From assembly GCA_964390055.1 (NCBI GenBank), contig CAYMGQ010000006.1:60384-124383 (forward strand): a stretch of DNA of 64,000 bases. Reading direction: 5' to 3'. The DNA comes from CAYMGQ01 sp964390055. Its GTDB lineage: Bacteria > Bacillota > Clostridia > Peptostreptococcales > Natronincolaceae. The notes under the pieces were generated by a model, which saw nothing but the letters and a program-made list of their open reading frames with translations, ran no database searches and was not told the origin of the DNA. This document shows positions 52,628-62,377 of the stretch, one piece after another. Every line of letters starts with the position of its first letter. Positions within the stretch are counted from its first letter, which is position 1. A program made the position numbers and the translations under genes.

Positions 52628-54652
52628 CTATATTTTAAACTCATCTGCCCTATCCCTTAAATTAGCAGCTAATTCCGATAAATCATTGCTAGCATTAGCA
52701 ATCTCTTGAATAGAAGATGTTTGCTCCTCAGTTGATGCCGAAGCCTCTTCAGTATTGGCAGCATTATTCTCAGCCATCATTGCTAAGTTATTAAAGGCAT
52801 CAATTATTTCTACCTTATTTCCATCAATCTGGCTTTCTAGGCTAGATAGCTCCTTGACCTTGTTCCTAGATTCCTGAATTTCCCGGGCCAAGGTGAGGAA
52901 TACTTCCCTTGTATCCTTTACAGATATGGTTTGTTCCTCCATCAATTCCCTAACTCTATTCATAGTAGAAACGGTCTTACCAGATTTAGATTGTAATTCA
53001 TCTATAATGTGCCTTATATCATCAACAGATTCTGCCGATTGTTCTGCCAGCTCTTTGATCTCTCCTGCCACCACAGCAAAGCCCCTGCCCGACTCTCCTG
53101 CCCTAGCAGATTCGATGGAAGCATTTAATGCTAACAGACTGGTTTGGTCTGCTATGCCATTAATTACATCCATTATAGCATTAATTCGCTCAGCACTTTC
53201 ATTGGTCTCCTGTACCATGTCAGCAACCTCCTCAATGGATAAATTACTGATATTGGATTTCTCAGTGATATTATCATTGGCCAGGATACCCTCATCCTTT
53301 AAGGATTCAATTTTATCAGAAATTATATTTAATTCCTTAGTAAGAGAGCTTAAATTGTCTATATTCCTTTGCAGCTCCATCCCCTTTTCATAGCCTGTGT
53401 TGGTATTTTCTGCTTGATTGGTAGAGCTTATTGCGATATCCTCTATAACCTTGGCCATCTCTTGAGAAATATATGCAATTTGTTGGGAACTGGCTGTTAG
53501 TTCTTCGCTACTAGCACTAACCGAACTTGCTGATAGTTGAACCTCTTCTATCAGGTCTTTAATACCTTCCACAGTATCATTGAAACTTTCAAATACTATT
53601 CCCATTTCATCCTTAGAGTCCACAGGTATATGTCTAGTCAAATCACCGTTGCTTACCGCTCCCAGCTCATCAACCAAGATTTTGATTTTCTTTGATATTA
53701 GGGTTTTAAATAAATAATATACCCCAAGAACTACTAGCAATAGGGTAACTCCTGCAAAAACCATAGAAATTCTCCCAACTACCCAGGCCCTGTGGTGGAC
53801 CTCATCTAGGCCCACAGCAGCAACTATATACAGGCCATCCCTTTGCTCAAAGATTCCAAAATATTTAATCCCGTTTTCAACAAATTCAATTTCTCCACTT
53901 TTTCTTTCCACAACTTCTTGTAGAAAGTCTTTGTTTTGAATAAAAGTTCTTAACAGGGATGCATCTGAGTGCACCTTGATATCCCCATCACTATTAAATG
54001 CCATGACTAGGCCTGTTTCACCTATCCGGGTTTGTCCTATAGAATTCTGTGGGTTTGACTCCTCAAATATTTCATAATGAGGAAGGGAACTAAAGCCAAT
54101 ATGGACAATTCCCCTGCTATTAAATCGGGGGACACTTATATATTGTACCAGCTTGTCATCCCTAACAGGGGCCGGTCTTATTACCCTCTCCCCCTCCAAT
54201 GCCCTAGCGGCATCTGCAAATTCTTTGTTTTCAAGCAAATTACTACCTATACTATCCGCTTCTGTAGAGCTAACAATAAGTCCACTTTCATTGGTTAAGT
54301 AGATCTCCTCTGCACCCATATTATCAGCAATCTCTCTAATCCTTAGCTCTGAATAATCGGTTTCCGATAATGCCACAGCAATATTATCAGCAAGGGACAA
54401 ACTATACTTGTCCAGTACTTCATTAGCAGTAATATTTGTAATACTTGCTGATGTAAAGGTATCATATACGGTGGCATGGGCATTTTCCATTTTTTCTAAC
54501 TCCATGTTAAATACTATGTCTTCAACATAATTGTAAAGAAAAACCTGGGTTAGTCCAGAAACCAAGAAAAAAATTATTATAGTAGATACCATCATCCTAG
54601 TAAGAATTCGTCTGTTTCTTAGTGTAAGGATATCTAATATTTTTCTACCCAT
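52628..54652 (-). CDS. methyl-accepting chemotaxis protein
   Basis: A 674-residue transmembrane chemoreceptor: TM1 at about 17-37, an extracellular sensor region (about 40-285, Cache-like; NESGLIVSSTEADSIGSNLL and GETGLVMAFNSDG), TM2 about 290-315, a HAMP segment (about 315-370), and a long signalling coiled coil with the conserved tip ESARAGESGRGFAVVAGEIK near 490. The cytoplasmic tip binds CheA/CheW. The ligand is unknown; double-Cache sensors often detect amino or organic acids. No chemotaxis kinase is nearby. Start at ATG behind a purine-rich GGGGGG segment. Confidence 0.95.
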   Translation of the reverse strand: MGRKILDILTLRNRRILTRMMVSTIIIFFLVSGLTQVFLYNYVEDIVFNMELEKMENAHATVYDTFTSASITNITANEVLDKYSLSLADNIAVALSETDYSELRIREIADNMGAEEIYLTNESGLIVSSTEADSIGSNLLENKEFADAARALEGERVIRPAPVRDDKLVQYISVPRFNSRGIVHIGFSSLPHYEIFEESNPQNSIGQTRIGETGLVMAFNSDGDIKVHSDASLLRTFIQNKDFLQEVVERKSGEIEFVENGIKYFGIFEQRDGLYIVAAVGLDEVHHRAWVVGRISMVFAGVTLLLVVLGVYYLFKTLISKKIKILVDELGAVSNGDLTRHIPVDSKDEMGIVFESFNDTVEGIKDLIEEVQLSASSVSASSEELTASSQQIAYISQEMAKVIEDIAISSTNQAENTNTGYEKGMELQRNIDNLSSLTKELNIISDKIESLKDEGILANDNITEKSNISNLSIEEVADMVQETNESAERINAIMDVINGIADQTSLLALNASIESARAGESGRGFAVVAGEIKELAEQSAESVDDIRHIIDELQSKSGKTVSTMNRVRELMEEQTISVKDTREVFLTLAREIQESRNKVKELSSLESQIDGNKVEIIDAFNNLAMMAENNAANTEEASASTEEQTSSIQEIANASNDLSELAANLRDRADEFKI

Positions 54653-55145
54653 CCTCTATCCCCCCTCATAACTTTTCAATCTTCCCCTAGAACATAGTAG
54701 CTTTTTCCCATACTCATAAAATCAAAAATATAGCCTATTCCTAATAATTTGGAATAATAGCCATAATACTTAATAAATCCCGGTGCTTCTATGTAATTGC
54801 TAATACATACATAATTACCCAATAAAACTGTTTATAATCATTGCCTACAGCTTTAGCCCTTACTGGTTATCTGGTCATATTGCTAATTATTACCTTTATA
54901 TTAATGTTAAACTAAATATCCCTATATTGCAAGAATATTGCCCAAATACAATTGCCCCTGGATTTAAGCCCAAGGGCAACTATTTTGAAACAGCAAATTA
55001 GGCAGGCTGCCATCCATCCTAATAAGTATTATCTTTAAAATAATCCGTCCTAAGTTGTCAACATCCTATCCTTTATTTCAAAAATCACCAACCCAATTAT
55101 CATATTACCAATTGTAACCAACCACGGTTCAATAGCATAAGAAGG
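54653..55145. other. intergenic stretch between chemoreceptor and LarA-like gene
   Basis: About 490 bases without a supported gene. It holds a hairpin at 54952-54979 (see separate entry) and a possible -35 TTGACA (complement of 55056-55061) without a clear -10 partner at 17 bases. I searched by eye for c-di-GMP riboswitch signatures upstream of the chemoreceptor and found none. Confidence 0.5.
54952..54979 (-). terminator. terminator downstream of the LarA-like gene
   Basis: TTGCCC (54952-54957) pairs with GGGCAA (54974-54979), extended by TGG/CCA; on the minus strand it is followed by TTGTATTTGGG. It lies about 165 bases after the gene. Confidence 0.55.
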
Positions 55146-56432
55146 TTAGAACAAGTTGCCTTTATTATTAAATGGCATGGGTTTTAATTCATCATTTATT
55201 AAGATATCCTTTCGACCCCTTGCCTCTTTTACAAGTTCCTCTGAAATATATATATGCTCTAATTCAAGAGTATTTGAAATCCTTACTATCCTCAATTTAC
55301 TAGGATTAGATTGCTTAGATAGCCTAATTGCTGCCTTAATAGCAAGTTTGTCAGTATCAAATAGCATTGGTATCTTTGATGATTCTGTAACCCCACTTGT
55401 TAGACTATTCATATAGGTTGAGGTCAAATCCATCTGCCTTAATGCTCTTTTGCTTATAAAATCAGCCAAACCAATGCCATTGGCATTCCCATTTGTCTCA
55501 TCTGATAAAGCAAGAATTACTATTTTGTCAGCTATGGGATTGTAAATAATCTCCGGGTTAATAAACTTTCCCGTTATATTTGGATCCATTCCAGCACCAC
55601 TGTAATTTTTACCAATCTTATCTACTATTAGAAGGTTTAAATCCCTAAATTTAATATAAGGCATGGATTTTCTGGCCTCTTGCAGGAGAATTGGCTCCCT
55701 TCCCAAGATTTCATCTTTGCCTAAAACTTCAATTTTGCTAATTTCGCCATAGGCATTTTCCAATATAGCGACAGCAAAAATAACATTTACCCTATCTAAA
55801 AGGAATTTACCTGCCTCTAGTATATATTCACCTAATTTGTTTACCCCTCCAGAATGGTATACATCCGCCCCAAATTGCTTGCCAAGGCCCACAGTTAACA
55901 TTTTTAACAACCCACTCTCATATGAGGCCCTAAAGGCGGTATGGGGTTTGATTCGATTAATTAAAATTATACCATCCGCTTTATGAGCATTCTTGTCTAG
56001 ATAAATAGGCTTGCCATTACCAAGTTGACCCAAGCCGACAACCTGCATTGAACTAACTATGGGCATCTTCATTTTTGCCTCTGTAATATCATAGCTTTCT
56101 ATCAACTCCTGCTGTCCCTCAGCAGTTGCTCCCCCATGACTTCCCATAGCAGGAACAATAAAGGGGTTAGTCCCTTGGTCTTTGAGAAAATCACCCACCG
56201 TCTTAGTAATCTTTGCAATATCCGAAATTCCCCTGCTCCCCGCTGTTATCCCTATTTTCATACCTGGGACCAGCTGGTTAGTTATATCTGTCAGCATCAT
56301 CTGCTTTATTAGTTCTCCCTTGATATCAGATATTTTTTCCCTATTAAATATCTGCTTTACTCTTGCCATCTTCGGTATGGGCATATCATCCAGCAAAGAT
56401 ATAATAGAATCCCTCATTGTCATTTTTATCAT
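55146..56432 (-). CDS. lactate racemase-domain (LarA/DUF2088) protein
   Basis: A 428-residue protein related to nickel-pincer lactate racemase LarA. Visible are KIGITAGSRGISDIAKI (early), PFIVPAMGSHGGATAEGQQE (corresponding to the LarA His-containing loop), and DGIILINRIKPHTAFRASYESG. The second LarA active-site His pair is not obvious by eye, and larB/larC/larE maturation genes are absent here, so racemase activity is not certain. It lies seven bases after a 2-hydroxyacid dehydrogenase gene and in a transporter operon, so it may racemise or epimerise the transported hydroxy acid. Confidence 0.8.
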   Translation of the reverse strand: MIKMTMRDSIISLLDDMPIPKMARVKQIFNREKISDIKGELIKQMMLTDITNQLVPGMKIGITAGSRGISDIAKITKTVGDFLKDQGTNPFIVPAMGSHGGATAEGQQELIESYDITEAKMKMPIVSSMQVVGLGQLGNGKPIYLDKNAHKADGIILINRIKPHTAFRASYESGLLKMLTVGLGKQFGADVYHSGGVNKLGEYILEAGKFLLDRVNVIFAVAILENAYGEISKIEVLGKDEILGREPILLQEARKSMPYIKFRDLNLLIVDKIGKNYSGAGMDPNITGKFINPEIIYNPIADKIVILALSDETNGNANGIGLADFISKRALRQMDLTSTYMNSLTSGVTESSKIPMLFDTDKLAIKAAIRLSKQSNPSKLRIVRISNTLELEHIYISEELVKEARGRKDILINDELKPMPFNNKGNLF

Positions 56433-56438
56433 TGTATT

Positions 56439-57446
56439 TTAACCTAAGGATTTATACTCTTCATATAGTTTTGGGTCTATTGATATGCCCTCTTGTAGAT
56501 TTTTTTTCTCTTTCATATATTCTATTTCCCCAGGCATAAATATTCCCGAAGAACCGGCCATTAATTTGCTGGATTTTACCATCTTAATATATTCTGCCAC
56601 CCTCCCTTTAAAGGCACCAATGGGCATTACTTTTTCCACATCAAATACAGCAATATAATTTCCTATATCTGGTTTGTTTTCATAATCATCCAAGGGATGA
56701 GGCATATGCTTACCGAAGTTTGCCCCTGACATTATCCCAGTAAATAATTCCACAATCAATCCTATCCCATAGCCCTTGACCCCACCAGATGGTAGCAACA
56801 CTCCATCCATAGCCTCCTGTGCATCTGTAGTAGGTTCCCCATCCTTATTTAGGGCCCATCCCTCCGGGATTTCCTCTCCCTTGTCTAGGGCATTTTTAAC
56901 CCGGCCCCTAGCTGGTGAGATAGCCATATCCATAATAATGGGAAATTCAGAAGCTGGTATTCCCCAACAAATTGGATTTGTACCCAAAATAGGCTCTGCT
57001 CCACCTATTGCTGCCACAAAGGGCGGTGTATTGCACATAATATTGGATATCATATTATTTCTACTTGCCCTCTCAGCATAATAACTCAACATCCCCATGT
57101 GGTTTGTGTTATGAATAGCCACAGCACAGGTACCATATTGTTTTGCCCTTTCCATAGCTATGTCAATAGCACTTTGGGCAACTACCTGTCCCAAACCATT
57201 ATCTCCATCAATTAGCAAAAATGTCGGACTCTCGTTTTCAATTTTTATTCTTGGAGTTTTGTTAATTAAGCCCTTTTCAAGTCTCTTTCTATAGGTAGCT
57301 AATCTAATAGTACCATGGGAGGATACACCTCTTAAATCTGCAGAAATAGCTACATCTACAATAGTTTGAGCATCTTCTTCATTAAGACCTATGGAAGTAA
57401 ATAGTTTTTCACAAATCTTTCTCCATTCATCGATTCTTATTTTCAT
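56439..57446 (-). CDS. Ldh2/malate-lactate dehydrogenase family oxidoreductase (ComC/YlbC/DpkA type)
   Basis: A 335-residue NAD(P)-dependent oxidoreductase with the Ldh_2 fold: RGVSSHGTIRLATYRKRL (45-62), AIHNTNHMGMLSYYAERA with the catalytic His, PILGTNPICWGIPASEFPII, and LLPSGGVKGYGIGLIVEL. The family includes malate, sulfolactate, ureidoglycolate and 2,3-diketogulonate reductases and piperideine-2-carboxylate reductase. It is followed by the LarA-like gene and preceded by tctA. Substrate is not predictable; a 2-hydroxyacid is most likely. Confidence 0.88.
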   Translation of the reverse strand: MKIRIDEWRKICEKLFTSIGLNEEDAQTIVDVAISADLRGVSSHGTIRLATYRKRLEKGLINKTPRIKIENESPTFLLIDGDNGLGQVVAQSAIDIAMERAKQYGTCAVAIHNTNHMGMLSYYAERASRNNMISNIMCNTPPFVAAIGGAEPILGTNPICWGIPASEFPIIMDMAISPARGRVKNALDKGEEIPEGWALNKDGEPTTDAQEAMDGVLLPSGGVKGYGIGLIVELFTGIMSGANFGKHMPHPLDDYENKPDIGNYIAVFDVEKVMPIGAFKGRVAEYIKMVKSSKLMAGSSGIFMPGEIEYMKEKKNLQEGISIDPKLYEEYKSLG

Positions 57447-57469
57447 TATTCATCCCCCGCATTTTGTCT

Positions 57470-58954
57470 TTATTTACTTGTTTTTATACTAATAACAAAT
57501 AATACAATCAAAACTATCATAACAGCTAATCCAAAGGGTCTTAGTATTAAATTAAGGGGCTCTGCCCCGTATTGCATTAAGGCCCTTCTCAAACTTGTAT
57601 CTGCAGTATTACCAACTAATAGTCCTAATACCATTGGTGCTATAGGATAATCATAGAGTTTCATTACAAATCCTATCAAACCAAAGAAGAGAAGCATAAC
57701 CAGACTAAACATATTAAAAGCTGACCCATAGGAACCAACAGCACAAAACACTGCAACCATGGGCATTAAATATGTATTTGGTATGGTTAGAAATCTAATA
57801 ACAAACCTAGTGAGTACATAGCCCACTACCAACATCAATAATGATGCTAAAATTAAAAGCACACTTATCTCTGATAAGATTCCAGGTGATTCAGTCATCA
57901 GGGTTGGTCCGGGCCTATAATTCATCATATACATAGCTGCAATAAAAATAGCCGCTGTTGCACTTCCAGGCACCCCTAAGGCTAAGGCAGGGATCAAAGC
58001 TCCGATTGATGATGCATTATTAGCAGTTTCCGCTGCAATAATACCCTCCTCACAACCTTTACCAAATTTCTCCTTGTTGTCAGAACTTCTTTTAGCCAAA
58101 TCATAGGAAAACCAACATGCCGCCGATTCCCCTACCCCAGGAATAAAGCCAACCCAAAGTCCTGCTAGTGTAGACCGTAATAAATTTAGCTTATTTCTAA
58201 TTAAAACATCTAACCTTACCCTTGGAAAGCCCTGTTCGCTTTCTACATGTTCAAAGGTTTCATCCTTAACAAGAATATAAAGAACCTCACCTAGGCCAAA
58301 TAGTCCTATCATAGCAATTACCGTATCAAAACCTGATAGCAAACTATTCAATCCAAAGTTAAATCTTATAATAGACTGGACACCATCAGCTCCCACCATA
58401 GAGAAAAACAGGCCTACAACTGCCGCAATCCAGCCCTTTACAGGAATATCTCCAGATAAGGAGCCACAAATCATCAATCCAAACAAACAAAATAAAAATA
58501 CTTCCCAATCCCCAAACTTTAAAGCAATAGTACTAATAAAGGGTTGGATAATAAAGATAGTTATTGTTGCTATAATGCCTCCTATAATAGATGACATATA
58601 TGAGAGTCCTGCAGCATCCCGTCCCCTACCCTGCAAAGTCATGGGGTATCCATCCAAACAGGTAGCTGCCGCCGCTGATGTTCCGGGTATGTTGGCCAAA
58701 GATGCAGTTATACCACCTGAGCATAGGGAAGCAACTAAAATTCCCACTAATAAAGCCATTCCTTCTGTTGGCGGTAGGCTAAAAATTATACCCAATGAAA
58801 GGGCCATCCCCATAGTTGGCCCCAGTCCTGGCACAACTCCAATGATATACCCTGCTATAACACCAATTGTCAAAAAACCCCAAACAGCTGGCGTCGTAAA
58901 AATATTTTCCAATACTCCAGGCAAATACATCCATTCTCTTAAAAGCATACCCAT
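57470..58954 (-). CDS. tripartite tricarboxylate transporter large permease (TctA family)
   Basis: A 494-residue integral membrane protein with about twelve helices. The family signature GVVPGLGPTMGMALSLG (37-54) and a second copy of the pattern, GFIPGVGESAACW near 268, are seen, as is NIPGTSAAAATCLDG. It couples substrate to an ion gradient with TctB and the TctC binding protein. It is 24 bases downstream of tctB. TTT systems carry citrate, tartrate, terephthalate or sulfolactate among others. Confidence 0.93.
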   Translation of the reverse strand: MGMLLREWMYLPGVLENIFTTPAVWGFLTIGVIAGYIIGVVPGLGPTMGMALSLGIIFSLPPTEGMALLVGILVASLCSGGITASLANIPGTSAAAATCLDGYPMTLQGRGRDAAGLSYMSSIIGGIIATITIFIIQPFISTIALKFGDWEVFLFCLFGLMICGSLSGDIPVKGWIAAVVGLFFSMVGADGVQSIIRFNFGLNSLLSGFDTVIAMIGLFGLGEVLYILVKDETFEHVESEQGFPRVRLDVLIRNKLNLLRSTLAGLWVGFIPGVGESAACWFSYDLAKRSSDNKEKFGKGCEEGIIAAETANNASSIGALIPALALGVPGSATAAIFIAAMYMMNYRPGPTLMTESPGILSEISVLLILASLLMLVVGYVLTRFVIRFLTIPNTYLMPMVAVFCAVGSYGSAFNMFSLVMLLFFGLIGFVMKLYDYPIAPMVLGLLVGNTADTSLRRALMQYGAEPLNLILRPFGLAVMIVLIVLFVISIKTSK

Positions 58955-58978
58955 TTCCTTATACCTCCTTCATTTGTC

Positions 58979-59446
58979 TTAAGGTAATCTCAAATTCAGT
59001 AATTTTGGCATAATTATAATTGACACTATATAAAACAATACAATTACCCCTGCTATTGTATAAGGCTTACTTCTATCCTTATTTAAATAGGTAATAATGA
59101 CAATAAGGTATATCGCTGTTGGAATCTTAAATCCAAAGTATATAATTGAAATTAAGTATATTATATTAATAGCAACCTTAATAACAGCATTTTTCCTATC
59201 CTTTATACCAGCCTCGGATGATTTCACCCTACCAGCCTTCAAATCCAATGTGAACATAATTCCAAAAACGGTAAGCAAAATACCTGCCAATAGTGGTACC
59301 GTCCTTGCCTGTGCTACTATATTTAGCCAACCCTGAAGTTCTACTGGATTTTTAGGTACTGTTAAGGCTAACATGGTAAAAAAGATACCAATTGCAATAA
59401 TAATAATCCCTTCCCAATGAGCTCTTTTATTATTTGATTGCATCAC
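58979..59446 (-). CDS. tripartite tricarboxylate transporter small membrane subunit (TctB family)
   Basis: A 155-residue protein with four predicted transmembrane segments (IIIIAIGIFFTMLAL; VPLLAGILLTVFGIMFTL; NIIYLISIIYFGF; and the C-terminal VIVLFYIVSIIIMP). Its position between tctC and tctA and its layout identify it; sequence conservation in this family is weak. Confidence 0.88.
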   Translation of the reverse strand: MMQSNNKRAHWEGIIIIAIGIFFTMLALTVPKNPVELQGWLNIVAQARTVPLLAGILLTVFGIMFTLDLKAGRVKSSEAGIKDRKNAVIKVAINIIYLISIIYFGFKIPTAIYLIVIITYLNKDRSKPYTIAGVIVLFYIVSIIIMPKLLNLRLP

Positions 59447-59477
59447 TATACCTCCCCACCTAATCTTATTAGATAAA

Positions 59478-59509
59478 TAGCATGGCAGGTTTTTACTCCC
59501 GCCATGCTA
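59478..59509 (-). terminator. intercistronic hairpin between tctC and tctB
   Basis: TAGCATGGC (59478-59486) pairs with GCCATGCTA (59501-59509), nine perfect pairs. On the minus strand ATTTATCTAAT follows. It probably gives partial termination or protects the tctC message, so the binding protein exceeds the permease. Confidence 0.75.
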
Positions 59510-59525
59510 AAATTATAAACTAGTC

Positions 59526-60653
59526 TTATGGCCAAGGATTTGCATTTTTCGCACGATCATATGGTGGAAAACTAAACTCTTCTGGTCTTGGAATATCAAA
59601 GTCTGCTGGCGAAACACCATCCGCTGCAAGCCCAACATCATACAAGCCCCAGGTGTAAATGCCTTCTAGTTTTGCACACATTTCATCATTTTCTGGACCC
59701 GTTATGTTAACAGGTGTTAGATACATTGAATCGCAATATTCCTTCCATTCGTCAGTCTCAACTGCATAATCAAAAGCCTCTTTTAGTTTGCTTATAACCT
59801 CTGGAGGGGTATCTCTTTTCACCTGGAAACCCCAATATAGTAAATCTTCTAGTTGTGATAATTGTGGGTATTCGTCTAGTAAGGATGGTGCTACATATTC
59901 TCCGTCAGTTGTCTTAACTGTTAATGGTTCACTATCACAGACACCTATTATTTTGATTTCACCGGCTGCTGCTAGGTCCATAACATCAGAGGCACCTGCC
60001 CATGAAAAAACAACTTCCCCCGCTATAACCTTGATAGCAGCTTCCCTACCCCCACCATAAGGTACAGAGACAGCATCCAACTCCATAATATCCATCATCA
60101 TTTGTCCAGTTAATTGGTTAATTGATCCCAAACCAGCATTTCCCCATTTCATATTGGGATTTGCCCTTATAGCCTCATATAAATCTTCCGCTGTATCGTA
60201 TTCTGAACCATCTTTTACAAAAAGTACATAGGGAGCGGTTCCTGCATGGAAACCATAAAAATCTTCCCAGCCAATATCTGCATAGTCTAATACACGCCAT
60301 CCAGAAACGCTATGAGCAACCCCTGCAAACATTGTATAGCCATCAGATGGTGCATTGTACACTTGCTGACCCGCTATAGATGCGGAACCACCAGTAACAT
60401 TAATACAGTTAAATTCAGCATCCAGGTATTCACCCATTTTCTTTGCTAGCATACGGTTTGCAGTATCAGAGCTACCTCCAGCTGTATAACCTATTACCAT
60501 TGTAACGGGTTTTTCTGGCCATGAAATGTCAATTTCCTCTTCCTGTCCATTCCCCTGCGTTTGATCAGGCGCTGGTCCCGCATCCTGACTACATCCCGCC
60601 AAACCTCCAAGAACTAAAATACAAACAAGTAGCAGTGATAATAATTTTCTCAT
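59526..60653 (-). CDS. tripartite tricarboxylate transporter substrate-binding lipoprotein (TctC/Bug family)
   Basis: ATG 60653 follows AGGGGAG by eight bases; 375 residues. The signal peptide MRKLLSLLLVCILVLGGLAG ends in a lipobox (LAGC, Cys 21), so it is a lipoprotein. The Bug fold is shown by PVTMVIGYTAGGSSDTANRM (the ligand-binding loop) and VPYGGGREAAIKVIAGEV. These proteins bind carboxylates through water-bridged contacts. It is longer than usual because of a linker after the lipid anchor (QTQGNGQEEEID). First gene of the transporter operon. Confidence 0.92.
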   Translation of the reverse strand: MRKLLSLLLVCILVLGGLAGCSQDAGPAPDQTQGNGQEEEIDISWPEKPVTMVIGYTAGGSSDTANRMLAKKMGEYLDAEFNCINVTGGSASIAGQQVYNAPSDGYTMFAGVAHSVSGWRVLDYADIGWEDFYGFHAGTAPYVLFVKDGSEYDTAEDLYEAIRANPNMKWGNAGLGSINQLTGQMMMDIMELDAVSVPYGGGREAAIKVIAGEVVFSWAGASDVMDLAAAGEIKIIGVCDSEPLTVKTTDGEYVAPSLLDEYPQLSQLEDLLYWGFQVKRDTPPEVISKLKEAFDYAVETDEWKEYCDSMYLTPVNITGPENDEMCAKLEGIYTWGLYDVGLAADGVSPADFDIPRPEEFSFPPYDRAKNANPWP

Positions 60654-61239
60654 CAAATTCTCCCCTCTCTTAAAGCGATTTAACAACCTTCCATAATAGA
60701 GGACTTCAAGTACTTATGATATTTTCCCCCAAATGTAAGTCCTCTTATAATATATATAAACAAAGGGTCCAAAACCGACAACCATCTCAAATGTCACTCC
60801 CCTAACATATACATTAAGATTTACACCCTAAATTAATTTTGTCAATCAGGTGGATCTCCTATATATGCATAACCTCACTACACTGGTCAGAGTTTCTAAT
60901 AATGTCAAAGTCCTACATATATAATATTAACGATTTAAATGAATTTTGCTTCCATGTTAATAATCTTCCATGACCCATACCTATTATAGTTTAACTAATT
61001 ATACTGCTAGGAAATCAAAATCTAATGTTTAAGGTAATTAATCATTTATTACGTCTGTTGCCGGCCTTGATACCCCTTTTGTTTTATGGTTTTACCACCC
61101 TATTAAGAGACATAGGATAAATGTTGGTCTATTGTCTGCTGCAAAGATTTATAATCTATAGGCCCAACCAATAATAGGAATCCTGTTACATAAATACCTA
61201 CTATATTCTCATCAGGTGACAATTTCTAATTTGTAGCCA
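60654..61239. other. intergenic stretch upstream of the transporter operon
   Basis: About 585 bases with no supported gene. On the minus strand TTGACA (complement of 60840-60845) with TAAATC 16 bases further is a weak candidate promoter for tctCBA. No operator or riboswitch was recognised. An AGGGTGGTA stretch near 61100 resembles a T-box core only partly and is rejected. Confidence 0.4.
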
Positions 61240-62244
61240 TTAGATTAACTTTAAGTATTTCAAGATCTCTTTTAATTCGTCAGTTTCTTTTTGTGTTATT
61301 CCTGTTAATGGTGTACGCATTCTACCACCATTTAACCCTACTAGATTCATTGCCGCCTTTATAATGCCAAATCTCAAGTTCCCCTCACCATAAATAGATC
61401 CACCTGGTTTTGTTAAGATACCAGTATCTGACCTAGCTGCACTACACTTAGATACAAAAGCATAATATGGTGCCATTTTATCTAATAAATTACCGATTGT
61501 TTCAAAGTCATTGTTTTCAGATGCTTTATATACTTCCATAGGAAACTCAGGGAAGAAGTTACCAAAAGGAGTTGCCATTCCGTCTGCACCCCATGGGAAT
61601 TGATAAGCATACCATTGCTCACCAAAGCCACTATGTAAAGCGACTCCCGCTTCTTTTAACACCTTTGACATTGCATTAAATAACATCAAGTGTGGTGTGT
61701 TTTCTTTAACACCAGCAATTTTACCATTACCACCAAAATCTTCAATCATTTTCTTCATAAGTGCTGGTTTTATCCATGATCCAGAGAAGGCTGGGTTATT
61801 ATATACCACTATTCCTATATCAATAGCATCAGCAAGCTCCTTATAGTGGTTGTACATACCTTCCTCCATTGGTACAAAATAGTAAGGAAGTATTACCTGT
61901 ACCCCATCTGCACCTACATCTTGAGCATATTTACTAATCTCTATAGTAGATGTTGCTCCTGCCCTACCTGTTCCGGCAACAACTGTCGCCCTTCCTGCTA
62001 CTTCCTCAACACATACTTTAATTACTTCTTTTTGTTCTTCTTCACTTAGGTGTACAAACTCCCCATTACTTCCTGCAGGAGTAATGGTACATGTGTCAAA
62101 ACCCTTAATCTTATCCAATAGGAAACGGATATTTTCTCTAAAACCATCATAATCAATCTCTTGGTTTTCATTGAAAGGGGTTACCACCATGAAACTAACT
62201 CCACCGGCTTTAAGTTTCTCTTTTAGTTCAACTGCGCTTGTCAT
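61240..62244 (-). CDS. dihydrodipicolinate synthase/N-acetylneuraminate lyase (DapA) family lyase
   Basis: A 334-residue TIM-barrel class I aldolase/lyase. The Schiff-base lysine lies in KIAGVKENTPH (about 175-185), and the tyrosine of the proton relay in GIVVYNNPAFSGS; TPAGSNGEFVHLSEEE is the family's nucleotide-free N-terminal loop. It is longer than DapA (about 290), closer to catabolic members such as 5-dehydro-4-deoxyglucarate dehydratase or hydroxyproline-pathway enzymes. Genomic context (carboxylate transporter, aldehyde dehydrogenase) also favours a catabolic retro-aldol or dehydratase step yielding an aldehyde or keto acid. Confidence 0.88.
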   Translation of the reverse strand: MTSAVELKEKLKAGGVSFMVVTPFNENQEIDYDGFRENIRFLLDKIKGFDTCTITPAGSNGEFVHLSEEEQKEVIKVCVEEVAGRATVVAGTGRAGATSTIEISKYAQDVGADGVQVILPYYFVPMEEGMYNHYKELADAIDIGIVVYNNPAFSGSWIKPALMKKMIEDFGGNGKIAGVKENTPHLMLFNAMSKVLKEAGVALHSGFGEQWYAYQFPWGADGMATPFGNFFPEFPMEVYKASENNDFETIGNLLDKMAPYYAFVSKCSAARSDTGILTKPGGSIYGEGNLRFGIIKAAMNLVGLNGGRMRTPLTGITQKETDELKEILKYLKLI

Positions 62245-62377
62245 AACTTAAATCATTCCTTTCGTTTCGCTTCAGGCATATTATGTCATAAGATCAACTT
62301 ATCCCAAGCGAATTGTTTTATTTTTTCCATAACCCTATGGATTATAGTCAAGCTAATTTAGTAAGTTACCCTATGAT

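Noticed and set aside
54653..55145. Cyclic-di-GMP riboswitch upstream of the chemoreceptor
   Set aside because: The conserved GEMM signatures (for example GGACGCAAAGCC) are absent.
61080..61160. A T-box-like AGGGTGGTA string upstream of the transporter region
   Set aside because: The core continues AAACC rather than CCGCG and there is no stem I, specifier or terminator.
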